Origin: Ammoniphilus oxalaticus
GTDB taxonomy: Bacteria; Bacillota; Bacilli; Aneurinibacillales; RAOX-1
Assembly: GCF_003609605.1 (NCBI RefSeq)
Contig: NZ_MCHY01000011.1
Span: forward strand, 159,387 to 223,386
Length of the DNA stretch: 64,000 nt
Reading direction: 5' to 3'
Shown here: positions 1-10,326 of the stretch, in pieces
Layout: every line of letters begins with the position of its first letter
How positions within the stretch are numbered: position 1 is the first letter of the stretch
Notes under the pieces: generated by a model
Database searches by the model: none
Told to the model about the DNA's origin: nothing
What the model saw: the letters and a program-made list of their open reading frames with translations, nothing else
Position numbers and translations under genes: made by a program

Positions 1-326
1 GGCGTAATCCGCGCCAACTCTTCGGCTAATTGCACATAAGGCTCATACATCATCACATTAAAACACGTATGGATATAGTTATCGAGCTGTTGCTTAAGCG
101 CTTGCGTCACAGACGGTGGACAATGTCCAACATTCAACGTACCGATCGCCCCGGCAAAATCGATGAATGTATTCCCGTCAACATCCGTTAGTAACGCCCC
201 TTCCCCTTTTGCCGCAAAAGACAGCACCGTATTAAATGGACCTTGAGCAACGAATTGCTCCTTTCTTTTTAACAGCTCCCGCGCCTTCTGTCCCGGTATC
301 GATGTCCGCATGCGAATGCTTCCCAT
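1..326 (-). CDS. 4-aminobutyrate aminotransferase-like, 5' part only (runs off window)
   Basis: The first 108 codons of a class III PLP-dependent aminotransferase, continuing past the left edge of the window. The reading frame starts at an ATG at 324-326, preceded by a perfect AAGGAGGGGG site (331-340). The N-terminal part contains the segments GPFNTV, DVDGNTFIDFAGAIG and NVGHCPP, typical of the substrate-gating N-terminus of GabT-type enzymes, which move the amino group of 4-aminobutyrate to 2-oxoglutarate. The catalytic lysine lies outside the window, so activity cannot be judged. Other omega-aminotransferases share this N-terminus, so the exact substrate is inferred. The next gene on this strand begins 222 bases upstream and looks independent. 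Confidence 0.85.
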   Translation of the reverse strand, partial: MGSIRMRTSIPGQKARELLKRKEQFVAQGPFNTVLSFAAKGEGALLTDVDGNTFIDFAGAIGTLNVGHCPPSVTQALKQQLDNYIHTCFNVMMYEPYVQLAEELARIT

Positions 327-458
327 GCTACCCCCTCCTTTCTAACACTGTATGCTTTCGACTGAGTCAATACATCTATTTCGTAAAGGAAGGAGAGGGC
401 TGGCGAAGCATGGACGGACAATTATGGCCGCTTCGCGGTGGGGATCACGACTGAAATC

Positions 459-529
459 GGAGAGGAAACGGTCATGAGCGGCACCTTCACAACCGATGCG
501 CCATGAATTCCGAGAGGAAACGGTCATGA
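459..529. repeat. 18-bp direct repeat pair upstream of the aminotransferase
   Basis: The sequence GAGAGGAAACGGTCATGA occurs at 460-477 and again at 512-529, with start-to-start spacing of 52 bases (five helical turns). Both copies lie in the gap between the methyltransferase and the aminotransferase gene, upstream of the latter. They could be regulator half-sites or the remains of a local duplication. Confidence 0.6.
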
Positions 530-548
530 TCACGCCAGGTTCGTCCCC

Positions 549-1268
549 CTACCGTTGCGCCACCGCGATCATTGCGGGTGAATTTAATTGATACGCTTCC
601 GCTTTAAAATTGCCGTACCACTCAATTTGCTGGAAGCCACTCGTTTCCAATAATCGCCCTAACGCGTCTTTCTTTAAGGGGAGTAATTCGGTCGTTTGTT
701 CAAAAGTTCGATATTGCCCATCATCGCCCGTGACAATCAAACGACCTTGGAACAACAATTTGGCCGCCTTCCATTCATACGTTCGGTAAAATTGAACTTG
801 TTCTCGCTCAATTGGCGGCAAAGCTTGAACCCGATCGGCGATAATTCGGTCGTAATTGACGATTTGGATAATTAAGCGACCTCGTTCGCTTAACAAGTTG
901 AACGCCTTTTCCAATACATCAGCCACTTCGCCTTCGGAAGCTAAGTGGACCAGCGAATTACCTAGGCATATAATCGTATCAAAAGCGCCTGATGGTAACT
1001 GGTCCAACTGACGCATGTCCATCGTTCGAATCTCAAGCTCCACCTGAGCCTGCTCTTTTTTACGTTTGATTTGCTTGGTCATATTCGGTTCGAGGTCTGT
1101 CGCGGTCACCGTGTATCCTTGTTCGGCCAAGGCGAGCGCCAAACTGCCGCTACCAGCTGCCACATCCAAAATATTCGTTCCCGCGCGCTCGCTTATAAAC
1201 TGCGCTTGCTGTTGATTAAGCGGGAAAATTTGATCATAGTAGTCGCTTAATATATTGTAAAAACCCAT
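549..1268 (-). CDS. class I SAM-dependent methyltransferase
   Basis: Small methyltransferase of 239 residues. The N-terminus (MGFYNILSDYYDQIFPLN) is typical of soluble class I methyltransferases. Motif I, LDVAAGSGSLALALA, is followed by an acidic strand end (TATDLEPNM) that would bind the ribose of S-adenosylmethionine, and FDTIICLGNSL is motif IV. The methyl acceptor cannot be deduced. The ATG at 1268 was chosen because AAGGAGGT sits 7 bases upstream. A TTG immediately before it is in frame but too close to the ribosome site. It appears to be a single gene reading towards the aminotransferase. Confidence 0.8.
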   Translation of the reverse strand: MGFYNILSDYYDQIFPLNQQQAQFISERAGTNILDVAAGSGSLALALAEQGYTVTATDLEPNMTKQIKRKKEQAQVELEIRTMDMRQLDQLPSGAFDTIICLGNSLVHLASEGEVADVLEKAFNLLSERGRLIIQIVNYDRIIADRVQALPPIEREQVQFYRTYEWKAAKLLFQGRLIVTGDDGQYRTFEQTTELLPLKKDALGRLLETSGFQQIEWYGNFKAEAYQLNSPAMIAVAQR

Positions 1269-1444
1269 CAAGTTACCTCCTTACAACAATGTAGTCCTTA
1301 TAGTAGCTAGCCTATCTTATTCAAACAAGTAACGCGGTGAGGTTTCTCACGAACGAGCTTGGGACCGCTTTTCCAGTATACTCCCCTCTTTTCCCCTTTT
1401 CATAGTATAATGACTCTAAAAAAACAGACTACGGAGGCGATTCA

Positions 1445-1873
1445 ATGTCAATAGTTACGTTGGATAACATTATCGTCCGTCCCACCGAATTGGATGTGAA
1501 CGGACACGTCAATAACGCAAAGTACTTGGAATACTTAGAGTGGGGGCGCGAAGCGTGGTATGACGCGGCTGGACTGACGTATGAAACCTTTGAAACGATG
1601 GGCATCCAAACCGTCACGGTCAACATTAACATTAACTATCGCAAAGAGTGTCGGCAAGGCGACAAACTTACCGTGAAGACGACCCCGCAAAAAATGGGCA
1701 ATAGCAGTTACGTCCTTAAGCAAGAAATTATTAACCAGCGCGGCGAGTTGTGCGCGGATGCCCTTGTCACCTCTGTCACGATGGACCTGTCCACACGAAA
1801 AGGACGGCCAGCTCCTGAACCGTTACGCATTTTTTTTGGGCAAGGGATAGTCGAAAACAGCGAGCAGAATTGA
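1445..1873 (+). CDS. acyl-CoA thioesterase, 4HBT/YbgC-like hotdog fold
   Basis: A 142-residue single-hotdog thioesterase. The motif RPTELDVNGHVNNAKYLEY near the N-terminus is the 4-hydroxybenzoyl-CoA thioesterase type signature, with Asp-x-x-Gly-His-Val-Asn-Asn carrying the catalytic acidic residue and the long helix start. Members cleave acyl-CoA or acyl-ACP thioesters in the cytosol as homotetramers. The actual acyl substrate is not evident. A GGAGG site lies 6 bases before the ATG. It is monocistronic and divergent from the methyltransferase. The strong hairpin at 2010-2054 could terminate it. Confidence 0.8.
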   Translation: MSIVTLDNIIVRPTELDVNGHVNNAKYLEYLEWGREAWYDAAGLTYETFETMGIQTVTVNININYRKECRQGDKLTVKTTPQKMGNSSYVLKQEIINQRGELCADALVTSVTMDLSTRKGRPAPEPLRIFFGQGIVENSEQN

Positions 1874-1908
1874 AGATAAAACAGCCTACAAGATGAAAAG
1901 GTCCAATT

Positions 1909-1971
1909 GACCCTTACGCGCGGAACACTTTATAGGAAGCGTCAGTTGTAAAGGACGCGCAGACCCTTACA
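1909..1971. repeat. degenerate short repeat (TTGTAAAGG...CCTTACA family)
   Basis: The non-coding gap after the thioesterase holds GACCCTTAC twice (1909-1917 and 1962-1970) and an element reading TTGTAAAGG to CCCTTACA at 1946-1971. Its ends resemble those of three elements at 49787-49928. The similarity is by eye and imperfect. Confidence 0.35.
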
Positions 1972-2009
1972 GGCCACCCGCCCGAGCGACGGCCCGTCCG
2001 CGCGGCATA

Positions 2010-2054
2010 AAAAGAGGCAACGAAACCGACACTACCTCGGCCGTTGCCTCTTTT
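2010..2054. terminator. bidirectional Rho-independent terminator
   Basis: Perfect 13-bp stem: AAAAGAGGCAACG (2010-2022) pairs with CGTTGCCTCTTTT (2042-2054). The arms end in A and T runs, so it can terminate both the thioesterase on the plus strand and the hprK operon arriving on the minus strand. Confidence 0.9.
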
Positions 2055-2061
2055 CGTCTAA

Positions 2062-2352
2062 CTAACTATGAAAAACATATCCTCGATAGATGAGATCGGC
2101 CAATGCCGCCGCCCCGGGGAAATTCAGATACCACGCATAGAATAGCCGCGCTTGCGGGACCGTCACCCATTCGTCTTTCCTCAGGCGATTCAATCCCTTA
2201 CGAATGGACATGATCAACCCATATATGGACCAATTGATCACAGGGAGATAAAGGATAATAAACCATAGAAAGTTGATCGAGTCTTCCCCAAGATAAAAAC
2301 GGAACAATGAACATAACGCCGTGACAATCATGAATCTTAGTAATTTACGCAT
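2062..2352 (-). CDS. small membrane protein, unknown function
   Basis: A protein of about 96 residues that I do not recognise. It has two or three hydrophobic segments (roughly residues 4-20, 25-45 and, more weakly, near the C-terminus) separated by a basic loop (IRKGLNRLRKDEW), as expected for an inner-membrane protein. The start at 2352 overlaps the stop of the upstream acetyltransferase by 8 bases (ATGCGTAA) and has AAGGA 8-9 bases upstream. This suggests translational coupling as the last gene of the hprK operon. A GTG at 2376 would add eight residues but has poorer spacing. No catalytic motif is visible. Confidence 0.6.
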   Translation of the reverse strand: MRKLLRFMIVTALCSLFRFYLGEDSINFLWFIILYLPVINWSIYGLIMSIRKGLNRLRKDEWVTVPQARLFYAWYLNFPGAAALADLIYRGYVFHS

Positions 2353-2848
2353 GACCCGTGTCCTTATATCGTTCACGAATCACCTTGGCGGGATTCCCGC
2401 CGACAAGGGAGCCTGGAGGCACATCTCGATAAACGAGCGAAGCTGCGGCAACGACGGCCCCGTCGCCGATCGTGATACCAGGTAAAATCGTCGCATTCGC
2501 CCCGATCATTACGTTTGAGCCAATCCGCACTTCGCCAATTCGATATTCATCGATCAAGTATTCGTGTGTCATGATTGTCGCATTATAGCCAATAATTGAA
2601 TTATTGCCGATTGTGATCCGCTCCGGGTACAAAATATCCGGAAGAACTAAAAAAGCGAGCGCCGTATGTTCTCCAATTTTCATGCCTAGAAACACGCGAT
2701 ACATCCAATTTTTCCAACTTGGAAACGGCGTGTAGCGTCCGATTACGATCACAAGAGTATTCAGGAATACCCGCCAAAAGCCAATCGTATTATAAAGTTG
2801 CCATAAAGAATTGGGACCCTTAATCGGGTAACGTTCGGTGCGACGCAT
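2345..2848 (-). CDS. YvoF-like left-handed beta-helix acyltransferase
   Basis: A 167-residue hexapeptide-repeat acyltransferase. Repeats such as IGNNSIIGYNATI, IGSNVMIGANATI and IGDGAVVAAASLV build the left-handed beta-helix, and the C-terminal VGGNPAKVIRERY is the usual acetyltransferase tail. It probably transfers an acetyl group from acetyl-CoA to a sugar or similar acceptor, which is unknown. The gene lies in the same relative place as yvoF in B. subtilis (hprK-lgt-ppaX-yvoF). AAAGGAG lies 9 bases before the ATG, inside the end of ppaX, so it is co-transcribed. Confidence 0.8.
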   Translation of the reverse strand: MRRTERYPIKGPNSLWQLYNTIGFWRVFLNTLVIVIGRYTPFPSWKNWMYRVFLGMKIGEHTALAFLVLPDILYPERITIGNNSIIGYNATIMTHEYLIDEYRIGEVRIGSNVMIGANATILPGITIGDGAVVAAASLVYRDVPPGSLVGGNPAKVIRERYKDTGHA

Positions 2849-2852
2849 CGAC

Positions 2853-3509
2853 TTATTCTCCTTTTATAATCGGAATTAAATCCGCCATATCGTTCAATAT
2901 ATAGGTCGGATTGAACTGTTTTAGAAAATCAGGACCTTTCATGCTCCAAGCCACACCTGCTGAATCAATACCGGCCTCTTGAGCGGCCTGGATATCGTAT
3001 TGACTATCGCCGATCATAATCGTTGTTTGCGGGTCGGCAGCGGTCAGTTCGATCCCTTTCAACACGGGGTCTGGATTCGGTTTATGTTTCTTAGTGCTTT
3101 CAAAAGCGACAAAGGCATTCATATACTGATCAATCCCAAATAATTTGGCGCCCATCTCCGCTGTTTTTCTTTGCTTAGTAGTGACAATCCCCATCGTCAC
3201 GCCCAATGACTGCAATTGTTCCAACGTGTCATTCACTCGCTCAAATTCTTTTACATACTCATCATGGATCTTCAAATTATAGTCGCGATACGCTTCAATT
3301 AACGTATCACGCAACTCTTCCCCGCCATAACGACCCATCTGTTCGGCCAATGTTTGCCCCATATGCGAAATAATATCATCGCGCGTATACTGTCCTGGCA
3401 AATGGATCCCCAGCACATGCAAAAACGTCGTAATAATTAATTCATTCGTATCGATTAACGTTCCATCCAGATCGAACAGAACCGTTTCATATTTTAACAA
3501 CTTACGCAA
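2853..3509 (-). CDS. ppaX: pyrophosphatase PpaX
   Basis: HAD-superfamily hydrolase of 218 residues. FDLDGTLIDTNELI near the N-terminus carries the nucleophilic Asp, VTTKQRKTAE follows as motif II, KPNPDP gives motif III and MIGDSQYDIQAA motif IV. In B. subtilis, PpaX splits the pyrophosphate made when HPr kinase/phosphorylase dephosphorylates P-Ser-HPr, and the adjacent hprK-lgt context supports that name here. The start is uncertain: a TTG at 3509 sits very close to AAAGGTGG, while a second TTG at 3500 has a spacing of about 10. The difference is only three residues. Confidence 0.88.
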   Translation of the reverse strand: MRKLLKYETVLFDLDGTLIDTNELIITTFLHVLGIHLPGQYTRDDIISHMGQTLAEQMGRYGGEELRDTLIEAYRDYNLKIHDEYVKEFERVNDTLEQLQSLGVTMGIVTTKQRKTAEMGAKLFGIDQYMNAFVAFESTKKHKPNPDPVLKGIELTAADPQTTIMIGDSQYDIQAAQEAGIDSAGVAWSMKGPDFLKQFNPTYILNDMADLIPIIKGE

Positions 3510-3516
3510 ACCACCT

Positions 3517-4329
3517 TTATTCTCCGTATTTCAGTTTCGCGTAACCCATTTTTCTTCGACCAATCCAGAGTCCAATCGCAACCACGATGATCGCGACACT
3601 GATCATTTGCGCGGCGCGTAACGTATCCGTCACCATTAAGCTATCCGTTCGCATCCCTTCAATGAAAAAGCGACCGATCGAATACCAGATTAAATAGGAA
3701 CAAAATAGTTCCCCGCGACGTAACGGCGCTTTTCTGCGCAACAACAGCAACAGACCGACGCCAAGCAGATTCCAAACCGATTCATATAAAAACGTAGGAT
3801 GGTGATAAGCCCCTTTAATGTACATTTGTTCAATGATAAAAGTTGGTAATTGCAGCGACTCCAAAAAAGCGCGAGAAACCGGGCCGCCGTATGCTTCCTG
3901 ATTCATAAAGTTACCCCAACGTCCAACCGCTTGACCAATCAGGATACTCGGAGCGGCAAAATCCGCGATTCGCCAAAAACTGAGTCCTCTTTTACGACAG
4001 AAAACAATGCCCGTCAGGATTGCCCCGATTAGCGCGCCATGAATCGCAATCCCGCCTTGCCAAATCGCAATAATTTCCCCAGGATGATGGCGGTAATAAT
4101 TGTCCCATTCGAAAACAACGTAATAAATGCGGGCGCAAATAATGGATATGGGAACGCCCCACATCACTAAATCTAAAAATACATCTGGATCTAACTCGAA
4201 ACGCTTCGACTCTCGCATCGCTAGCAGTAAGCCAATCAGGGCTCCTGATCCTAAAATGAGGCCATACCAATGAATCGGGATCGGCCCTAATTGAATAGCG
4301 ACGGGATTAAGTGGTGTAATCGAATCCAT
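3517..4329 (-). CDS. lgt: prolipoprotein diacylglyceryl transferase
   Basis: Integral membrane enzyme of 270 residues that moves diacylglycerol from phosphatidylglycerol to the lipobox cysteine of prolipoproteins, the first step of lipoprotein maturation. Family hallmarks are HWYGLIL near the N-terminus, [12 protein letters not shown] in the middle, the Lgt signature [13 protein letters not shown], and HPTFLYES followed by the C-terminal helix containing GRFFIEGMR. About seven membrane segments are apparent. It follows hprK by 14 bases and precedes ppaX by 7, so it is in the hprK operon. Substrates encoded in this window would include the lipobox proteins at 41572, 46235 and 59054. Confidence 0.97.
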   Translation of the reverse strand: MDSITPLNPVAIQLGPIPIHWYGLILGSGALIGLLLAMRESKRFELDPDVFLDLVMWGVPISIICARIYYVVFEWDNYYRHHPGEIIAIWQGGIAIHGALIGAILTGIVFCRKRGLSFWRIADFAAPSILIGQAVGRWGNFMNQEAYGGPVSRAFLESLQLPTFIIEQMYIKGAYHHPTFLYESVWNLLGVGLLLLLRRKAPLRRGELFCSYLIWYSIGRFFIEGMRTDSLMVTDTLRAAQMISVAIIVVAIGLWIGRRKMGYAKLKYGE

Positions 4330-4343
4330 ACTTTCCCCTTTCC

Positions 4344-5276
4344 CTACATTTCTTCAGACGCTTCTTCAATGGTGTCTGTTAATCTTCGGCTAAAATGTAC
4401 CGCAGCGTTGTAGCCCATCCGTTTTAAACGGAAATTCATCGCCGCCACTTCACAGATAACGGCCATATTTCGTCCTGGACGAACGGGGATCGTAATTTGC
4501 GGGAGTTCTGTATCCATAATTTTCATGGTCTCTTCGTCAATCCCTAAACGTTCATAATGCCTTTCCTGATCCCACAGTTCCATCTTAATAACGAGAGAGA
4601 TCCGTTTGAAATTGCGCACTGCTCCAGCCCCAAATAAGGTCATCACATTGATAATTCCTAAGCCGCGTATTTCGAGCAAATGTTGGATCAACTCAGGGGC
4701 ATTTCCAATTAACTGATTTTCTTGCGTTTGCCGTATTTCAACAGCGTCATCGGCGATCAAGCGATGCCCTCTTTTCACCAATTCTAGAGCCGTTTCACTT
4801 TTGCCAATCCCGCTGCCGCCCATTAATAATACGCCGATTCCATAAACATCAACGAGCACGCCATGGATCGTGGTGACTGGAGCCAACCTTCCTTCTAAAA
4901 ACGTGGCGACCTTACTAAATAGTTTTGTCGTCGATAAATTGGAATACAGGACAGGCACACCGAATTCGTTAGAGGCTTGAATCAACTCTGTCGGAATTTC
5001 TAATTCACGAGAGATACACACACAAGGTGTATGTTCCGCGCAAAGTTGTTGAAACCGCTCCAGACGAAGCGCGGGATCGAGTCCTTTCACAAAGGAAACC
5101 TCCGAATCACCCAACAATTGCACCCGATCGAGCTTACTCAGATTAATATGCCCGGCCAATTCCAAGGCGGGACGGTGAATATTGCTCGTCTTAATTTCGC
5201 GTGTAATCCCTTGATTACCGCTGACCACATCAAATTCAAGGTGTTGACTGATGTCTTTCACGATCGTCCTCTTCAT
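4344..5276 (-). CDS. hprK: HPr kinase/phosphorylase
   Basis: Bifunctional sensor enzyme of carbon catabolite repression. It phosphorylates HPr on Ser-46 with ATP or pyrophosphate and reverses this with inorganic phosphate. The protein has 310 residues. The conserved TTIHG lies around residue 138 and the P-loop GGSGIGKS at 153-160, followed by LIADDAVEI and the signature region [10 protein letters not shown]. The ATG at 5276 was chosen because GGGAGG lies a few bases upstream. The frame stays open further upstream but without a ribosome site. It is the first gene of the hprK-lgt-ppaX-yvoF operon and has its own promoter between it and the uvrA terminator. Confidence 0.96.
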   Translation of the reverse strand: MKRTIVKDISQHLEFDVVSGNQGITREIKTSNIHRPALELAGHINLSKLDRVQLLGDSEVSFVKGLDPALRLERFQQLCAEHTPCVCISRELEIPTELIQASNEFGVPVLYSNLSTTKLFSKVATFLEGRLAPVTTIHGVLVDVYGIGVLLMGGSGIGKSETALELVKRGHRLIADDAVEIRQTQENQLIGNAPELIQHLLEIRGLGIINVMTLFGAGAVRNFKRISLVIKMELWDQERHYERLGIDEETMKIMDTELPQITIPVRPGRNMAVICEVAAMNFRLKRMGYNAAVHFSRRLTDTIEEASEEM

Positions 5277-5316
5277 AATACCTCCCCCAAATGGTTGATC
5301 CTCTTTTTCTAATGGG

Positions 5317-5345
5317 AAAATATAAAGCATATTCTATCATATCAA
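5317..5345 (-). promoter_or_regulatory. SigA-type promoter for the hprK operon
   Basis: Read on the minus strand: TTGATA (5340-5345), a 17-base spacer and TATTTT (5317-5322), about 40 bases before the hprK start and just after the uvrA terminator. Confidence 0.55.
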
Positions 5346-5349
5346 TTTG

Positions 5350-5384
5350 AAAAAGGAGAGCTGACCAGCCAACGGTTCAGCTCT
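5350..5384 (-). terminator. uvrA terminator
   Basis: Stem AGAGCTGAACC with GGTCAGCTCT (one bulged base), read on the minus strand immediately after the uvrA stop codon and followed by CCTTTTTC. Confidence 0.8.
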
Positions 5385-8270
5385 TTACGATGATGTTACT
5401 GCTTTTTGTTCCAACGCGCTCAAATAGGCGGCTGTCCGCTCCCGATCTCGTTCTAAAATTCGGCCTAAATATTTACCCGTGTAGGATCCTTCCACCTGAC
5501 TCAGTTTTTCCGGCGTGCCAACCGCGACAACTTGACCGCCTTTGTCGCCGCCTTCGGGACCAAGGTCAATAATATAATCCGCCGTTTTGATGACATCAAG
5601 ATTATGTTCAATGACGAGCACGGATTCCCCCGCCTCAACGAGACGTTGCAACACTTTCAGCAAGCGTTCGATATCATGAGCGTGCAGTCCCGTGGTCGGT
5701 TCATCTAGAATATAGAGGGTGCGCCCCGTACTGCGACGGTGCAATTCAGACGCGAGTTTGACGCGTTGCGCCTCTCCCCCGGACAATGTCGTAGCGGGTT
5801 GCCCCAGTCGCATATAGCCTAACCCGACATCATAGATCGTCTGCAACTTGCGGTGGATCCGCGGAATATTTTTGAAAAACTCAACAGCGTCTTCCACAGT
5901 CAGGTCCAATATATCAGCGATGTTTTTGCCTCGATAACGCACTTCCAATGTCTCGCGATTGTATCGTTTTCCTTTGCAGATTTCACACGGCACGTACACA
6001 TCGGGTAAGAAGTGCATTTCGATTTTTATGATTCCATCGCCGCGACACGCTTCACAGCGGCCCCCTTTAATATTAAAACTAAAGCGTCCCTTTTTGTAAC
6101 CTCGCACTTTCGCTTCATTCGTTTGAGCAAATACATCGCGAATATCGTCAAACACGCCTGTATACGTGGCTGGATTAGAACGCGGTGTGCGCCCGATCGG
6201 CGACTGGTCAATCTCAACCACTTTATCAAGCTGATCCAGTCCTTCGATTTTTCGATAAGCCCCAGGCTTCGCCTTTGCTCGGTTGAGATCGCGCGCCAAT
6301 GTTTTATAAAGAATCTCATTAATCAACGTGCTTTTCCCCGATCCTGAAACACCTGTCACACAAGTAAACAGACCAAGTGGAACCTTCACATTAATATTTT
6401 TTAAATTGTTCTCCTTCGCTCCCTTTACTTCGATCCAACGTCCATCGGGCTGACGACGTTCAGCGGGAACAGGAATCAACTTTTTGCCCGACAAGTACTG
6501 CCCCGTTAACGAGTGTTCCTGTTGCATAACCTGTTCTGGCGTTCCCTGAGCGACGACCGTTCCGCCATGCACACCTGCCCCGGGCCCGATATCAATAATA
6601 TAATCCGAAGCGAGCATCGTATCTTCATCATGCTCAACAACGATCAATGTATTGCCAAGATCACGCATATGCTCCAACGTGCGAATTAAGCGATCATTAT
6701 CTCGTTGGTGCAAACCGATACTCGGCTCATCCAAAATATAGAGCACGCCCATCAACGAGGAACCGATTTGCGTCGCCAAACGAATCCGCTGCGCCTCCCC
6801 GCCTGACAACGTACCAGCCGCTCGATGCAACGTTAAATAATCGAGTCCGACATCCCGCAAAAAGCTCAAGCGAGATTCAATTTCTTTCAAAATAAGATGG
6901 GCGATCGACCGATCTTTTTCGCTCAACTCTAACTCGGTGAAGAAATCGTAAGCGTCTTGCACCGACTTGGATGTAATGAATGAGATGTTTTCCCCGTTTA
7001 TTCGCACCGCGAGCGATTCTGGACGGAGTCGCTGCCCTTTGCAGGAAGGACAAGCACGTTCACTCATATAGTTGCGGATCGAATCGCGAATATGTTCTGA
7101 ACTCGATTCGACGTAGCGTCGCTGCAAGTTATGAACGACCCCTTCAAAATAAATTTCCGAGTCGCGGCGACGACCGCCAAAATCACTCGTGTAAACGAAG
7201 CGAAACTTTTCTTTTCGATTTCCAAATAAAATAATGTCCAGCTTTTCCTTTGGCAGCTGTTCAACAGGCAGTTCCATATCAATTTCGAAATGATCGCAAA
7301 CTGAATGAAGCAGCTGTTCATAATACAGCGAAGTCGAACCCTCCCACGGCTCGATCGCTCCCTCATTCAGACTTTTGCTTCGATCAGGAATAATCAGGTC
7401 CGCGTCCACTTCCATTCGCATCCCTAATCCATCACAGGCCGTACAGGCCCCGTATGGACTGTTGAAAGAAAACATGCGAGGCTCAAGCTCAGCCAAACTA
7501 AAGCCACATTGCGGGCATGCCAGGTTTTGACTAAATAGCAGCTCCTCTTGATCAATCACATCGATCAGCACATTCCCATCCGCTAAGTTTAATGCGGTTT
7601 CTAGGGAATCTGCCAACCGGGATTCAATGCCGTCTTTGACGACAATACGATCGACGACAACCTCAATTTGGTGTTTTTTATTTTTTTCTAGTTTAATTTC
7701 CTCAGATAGATCCGTCGTCTCACCGTTAATCCGCGCCCGCACATACCCTTCTTTGCGAATCTCATCCAGCAACTTTGCATGTTCCCCTTTTCGACCTTCA
7801 ACGAGGGGGGCTAAAATTTGCAGTCGAGTCCGCTCCGGCAAGCTGACGATACGATCGACCATTTGCTCCACCGTTTGAGCTGTAATTTCCACGTTATGTT
7901 TCGGACAAAACGGTTGTCCAATACGGGCAAACAACAACCGTAAATAATCATAAATTTCGGTAACAGTTCCAACCGTTGAACGCGGATTGCGGCTCGTTGT
8001 TTTTTGATCGATAGAGATTGCAGGCGATAGCCCCTCAATCGAATCCACATCAGGCTTATCCATCTGACCTAAAAACTGCCGCGCATAAGCGGATAGCGAT
8101 TCAACATAGCGACGTTGTCCCTCCGCGTAAATCGTATCAAAAGCTAGCGACGATTTACCCGAACCAGATAGGCCCGTGATTACCACGAGCTGATCACGCG
8201 GAATCGTCACATCGATGTTTTTTAAATTATGGGCGCGAGCCCCTTTAATCACAATATTTTCAAGACTCAC
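5385..8270 (-). CDS. uvrA: excinuclease ABC subunit A
   Basis: DNA-damage recognition ATPase of nucleotide excision repair, 961 residues (normal for the family at about 940-960). There are two ABC cassettes: N-terminal [12 protein letters not shown] and C-terminal [13 protein letters not shown]. Each has a signature LSGGEAQR and a Walker B ending in ILDEPS or [10 protein letters not shown]. Zinc-binding pairs are seen in CPQCGF/CTAC and [12 protein letters not shown]. UvrA2 loads UvrB onto damaged DNA. Translation starts at a GTG at 8270 right after the uvrB stop, with AAGGATGA from the uvrB end as ribosome site, so the two are co-translated. A terminator follows directly. Confidence 0.98.
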   Translation of the reverse strand: MSLENIVIKGARAHNLKNIDVTIPRDQLVVITGLSGSGKSSLAFDTIYAEGQRRYVESLSAYARQFLGQMDKPDVDSIEGLSPAISIDQKTTSRNPRSTVGTVTEIYDYLRLLFARIGQPFCPKHNVEITAQTVEQMVDRIVSLPERTRLQILAPLVEGRKGEHAKLLDEIRKEGYVRARINGETTDLSEEIKLEKNKKHQIEVVVDRIVVKDGIESRLADSLETALNLADGNVLIDVIDQEELLFSQNLACPQCGFSLAELEPRMFSFNSPYGACTACDGLGMRMEVDADLIIPDRSKSLNEGAIEPWEGSTSLYYEQLLHSVCDHFEIDMELPVEQLPKEKLDIILFGNRKEKFRFVYTSDFGGRRRDSEIYFEGVVHNLQRRYVESSSEHIRDSIRNYMSERACPSCKGQRLRPESLAVRINGENISFITSKSVQDAYDFFTELELSEKDRSIAHLILKEIESRLSFLRDVGLDYLTLHRAAGTLSGGEAQRIRLATQIGSSLMGVLYILDEPSIGLHQRDNDRLIRTLEHMRDLGNTLIVVEHDEDTMLASDYIIDIGPGAGVHGGTVVAQGTPEQVMQQEHSLTGQYLSGKKLIPVPAERRQPDGRWIEVKGAKENNLKNINVKVPLGLFTCVTGVSGSGKSTLINEILYKTLARDLNRAKAKPGAYRKIEGLDQLDKVVEIDQSPIGRTPRSNPATYTGVFDDIRDVFAQTNEAKVRGYKKGRFSFNIKGGRCEACRGDGIIKIEMHFLPDVYVPCEICKGKRYNRETLEVRYRGKNIADILDLTVEDAVEFFKNIPRIHRKLQTIYDVGLGYMRLGQPATTLSGGEAQRVKLASELHRRSTGRTLYILDEPTTGLHAHDIERLLKVLQRLVEAGESVLVIEHNLDVIKTADYIIDLGPEGGDKGGQVVAVGTPEKLSQVEGSYTGKYLGRILERDRERTAAYLSALEQKAVTSS

Positions 8271-8277
8271 CAGGAGA

Positions 8278-10254
8278 TCATCCTTCCACTTTCAATTCCA
8301 GAATTAGGTCGCGCAATTCCGCCGCGCGCTCAAACTGCAAATGTCTCGCCGCGTCCTTCATCTCCGCCTCTAGGTTGTCGATAAAGGTTTTCCGCTCCTT
8401 CTTGTTCATCTTTTGGTACTCTTTCGTCGGCAAATAATCTTCGCCCTCTTCGGCCACTCTCGTCGCTTCGATAATATCGCGAATCGCCTTTTGAATCGTT
8501 TGCGGCGTAATCCCGTGCCGTTCGTTGTGCTCTTGCTGAATCTGACGGCGACGTTCTGTCTCTTCGATCGCCCGTTGCATCGAGTGGGTCATTTGATCGG
8601 CGTACATAATCACTTGTCCAGACGCGTTACGGGCCGCCCGTCCAATCGTTTGAATTAAGGATCGTTCGTCGCGTAAAAAACCTTGTTTATCCGCATCCAA
8701 TATCGTCACCAACGACACTTCCGGCAAATCTAAGCCTTCTCGCAACAAGTTAATTCCAACGAGCACATCAAACGTTCCCAATCGAAGATCGCGAATGATC
8801 TGCATCCGCTCAATCGTTTTAATATCCGAGTGTAAATACTTCACTTTAATCCCAACATCTTTCAAATAATCGGACAAATCTTCAGACATCTTTTTCGTTA
8901 GCGTCGTAACCAATACTCTTTCTTTCCGTTCGATTCGTCCGTTAATTTCCCCGATCAAATCATCAATCTGTCCCTTGATCGGACGCACCTCGATCACAGG
9001 ATCGAGCAAACCTGTCGGACGGATTACTTGTTCCACAATATTCGGGGCATGCTCTAACTCATAAGGACCCGGCGTCGCCGACACGAACACGATCTGATCA
9101 ATTTTTTCTTCAAATTCCTCAAAACGCATCGGTCGGTTATCGCGCGCTGAAGGTAAACGGAACCCATGGTCAATCAACATATCTTTTCGGGCTTTGTCCC
9201 CATTATACATCCCGCGAATTTGCGGCAGTGTAATGTGCGACTCATCAATTACGATCAGCATATCATCTGGAAAATAGTCAAACAACGTGTATGGGGTCGC
9301 GCCTGCGGGCAAGCCTGTCAAATGGCGCGAGTAGTTTTCAATACCTGAACAGAATCCCATTTCCTGCATCATTTCCATATCGTAACGGGTGCGTTGTTCA
9401 AGCCGCTGCGCTTCCAGCAACTTATCGTTCGCTCGCAACTCAGCGAGCCGTTCTTCCAATTCAATTTCAATATTCTTTAAAGCGACACGCATTGTTTCAC
9501 CCGAAGTAACGTAGTGTGACGCAGGAAAGATAGCGACGTGCTGACGTTCACCAATGATCTCGCCAGTCAACACATCAATTTCCGTCATTCGCTCAATTTC
9601 ATCTCCGAAAAACTCGACGCGAATCGCTTGCTCACTCGTTGAAATTGGGAAAATCTCGACGACATCGCCACGCACGCGAAATGTCCCGCGCGTGAAGTTA
9701 ATATCATTTCGTTCATATTGTATGTCGACCAACTTACGCAACATCTCATCGCGGCTTCGTTCCATGCCAGTTCGCAATGAAAGTAACAAGTCCCGATAAT
9801 CTTGCGGTGATCCCAATCCGTAAATGGCGGACACACTCGCAACGATAATCACGTCGCGTCGCTCAAATAAAGAGCTTGTCGCCGAGTGCCTCAGCTTGTC
9901 AATTTCATCATTAATGCTTGCATCTTTTTCAATATACGTATCGGTATGCGGAATGTACGCTTCCGGTTGATAATAGTCGTAGTAACTAACAAAATATTCG
10001 ACCGCATTTTCAGGGAAAAACTCTTTAAATTCGCTGCATAGCTGGGCGGCTAATGTCTTATTGTGGGCCATGATCAGCGTAGGTTTATTAAGTTGAGCAA
10101 TGGTTTGAGCGACGGTAAACGTCTTGCCTGTGCCCGTCGCCCCGAGTAGTGTTTGATATTTTTCCCCATTTTGCAATTGTTCAACCAATTGGCGGATTGC
10201 TTGCGGCTGATCGCCCTTCGGTTCAAATTCAGAAACCAGTTTAAAACGTTCCAA
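8278..10254 (-). CDS. uvrB: excinuclease ABC subunit B
   Basis: Helicase-like damage verification subunit of 658 residues. It shows Walker [11 protein letters not shown], the beta-hairpin region [15 protein letters not shown], motif [11 protein letters not shown] and a C-terminal UVR domain ([18 protein letters not shown]) that contacts UvrC. The start is a TTG at 10254, supported by GAGGTGA 7 bases upstream. No clear LexA box (CGAAC-N4-GTTCG type) is visible near the gene. The upstream hairpin at 10283-10316 leaves almost no room for a promoter between it and uvrB, so transcription probably reads through from csbA or starts within it. Confidence 0.98.
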   Translation of the reverse strand: MERFKLVSEFEPKGDQPQAIRQLVEQLQNGEKYQTLLGATGTGKTFTVAQTIAQLNKPTLIMAHNKTLAAQLCSEFKEFFPENAVEYFVSYYDYYQPEAYIPHTDTYIEKDASINDEIDKLRHSATSSLFERRDVIIVASVSAIYGLGSPQDYRDLLLSLRTGMERSRDEMLRKLVDIQYERNDINFTRGTFRVRGDVVEIFPISTSEQAIRVEFFGDEIERMTEIDVLTGEIIGERQHVAIFPASHYVTSGETMRVALKNIEIELEERLAELRANDKLLEAQRLEQRTRYDMEMMQEMGFCSGIENYSRHLTGLPAGATPYTLFDYFPDDMLIVIDESHITLPQIRGMYNGDKARKDMLIDHGFRLPSARDNRPMRFEEFEEKIDQIVFVSATPGPYELEHAPNIVEQVIRPTGLLDPVIEVRPIKGQIDDLIGEINGRIERKERVLVTTLTKKMSEDLSDYLKDVGIKVKYLHSDIKTIERMQIIRDLRLGTFDVLVGINLLREGLDLPEVSLVTILDADKQGFLRDERSLIQTIGRAARNASGQVIMYADQMTHSMQRAIEETERRRQIQQEHNERHGITPQTIQKAIRDIIEATRVAEEGEDYLPTKEYQKMNKKERKTFIDNLEAEMKDAARHLQFERAAELRDLILELKVEG

Positions 10255-10282
10255 TTGCGCTTCACCTCATTCCCATTAAGTA

Positions 10283-10316
10283 CAAAAAGTCTTGCCATCG
10301 ATTTGGACTGGCAAGA
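10283..10316 (-). terminator. terminator or attenuator between csbA and uvrB
   Basis: Perfect 9-bp stem GTCTTGCCA/TGGCAAGAC followed by TTTTTGT on the minus strand. It lies about 15 bases before the uvrB ribosome site. Confidence 0.8.
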
Positions 10317-10326
10317 CCCCACGCGC

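Noticed and set aside
6012..6347. Frames antisense to uvrA, uvrB, secA and others
   Set aside because: These are shadows of strongly coding genes on the opposite strand, with no ribosome sites or family features.
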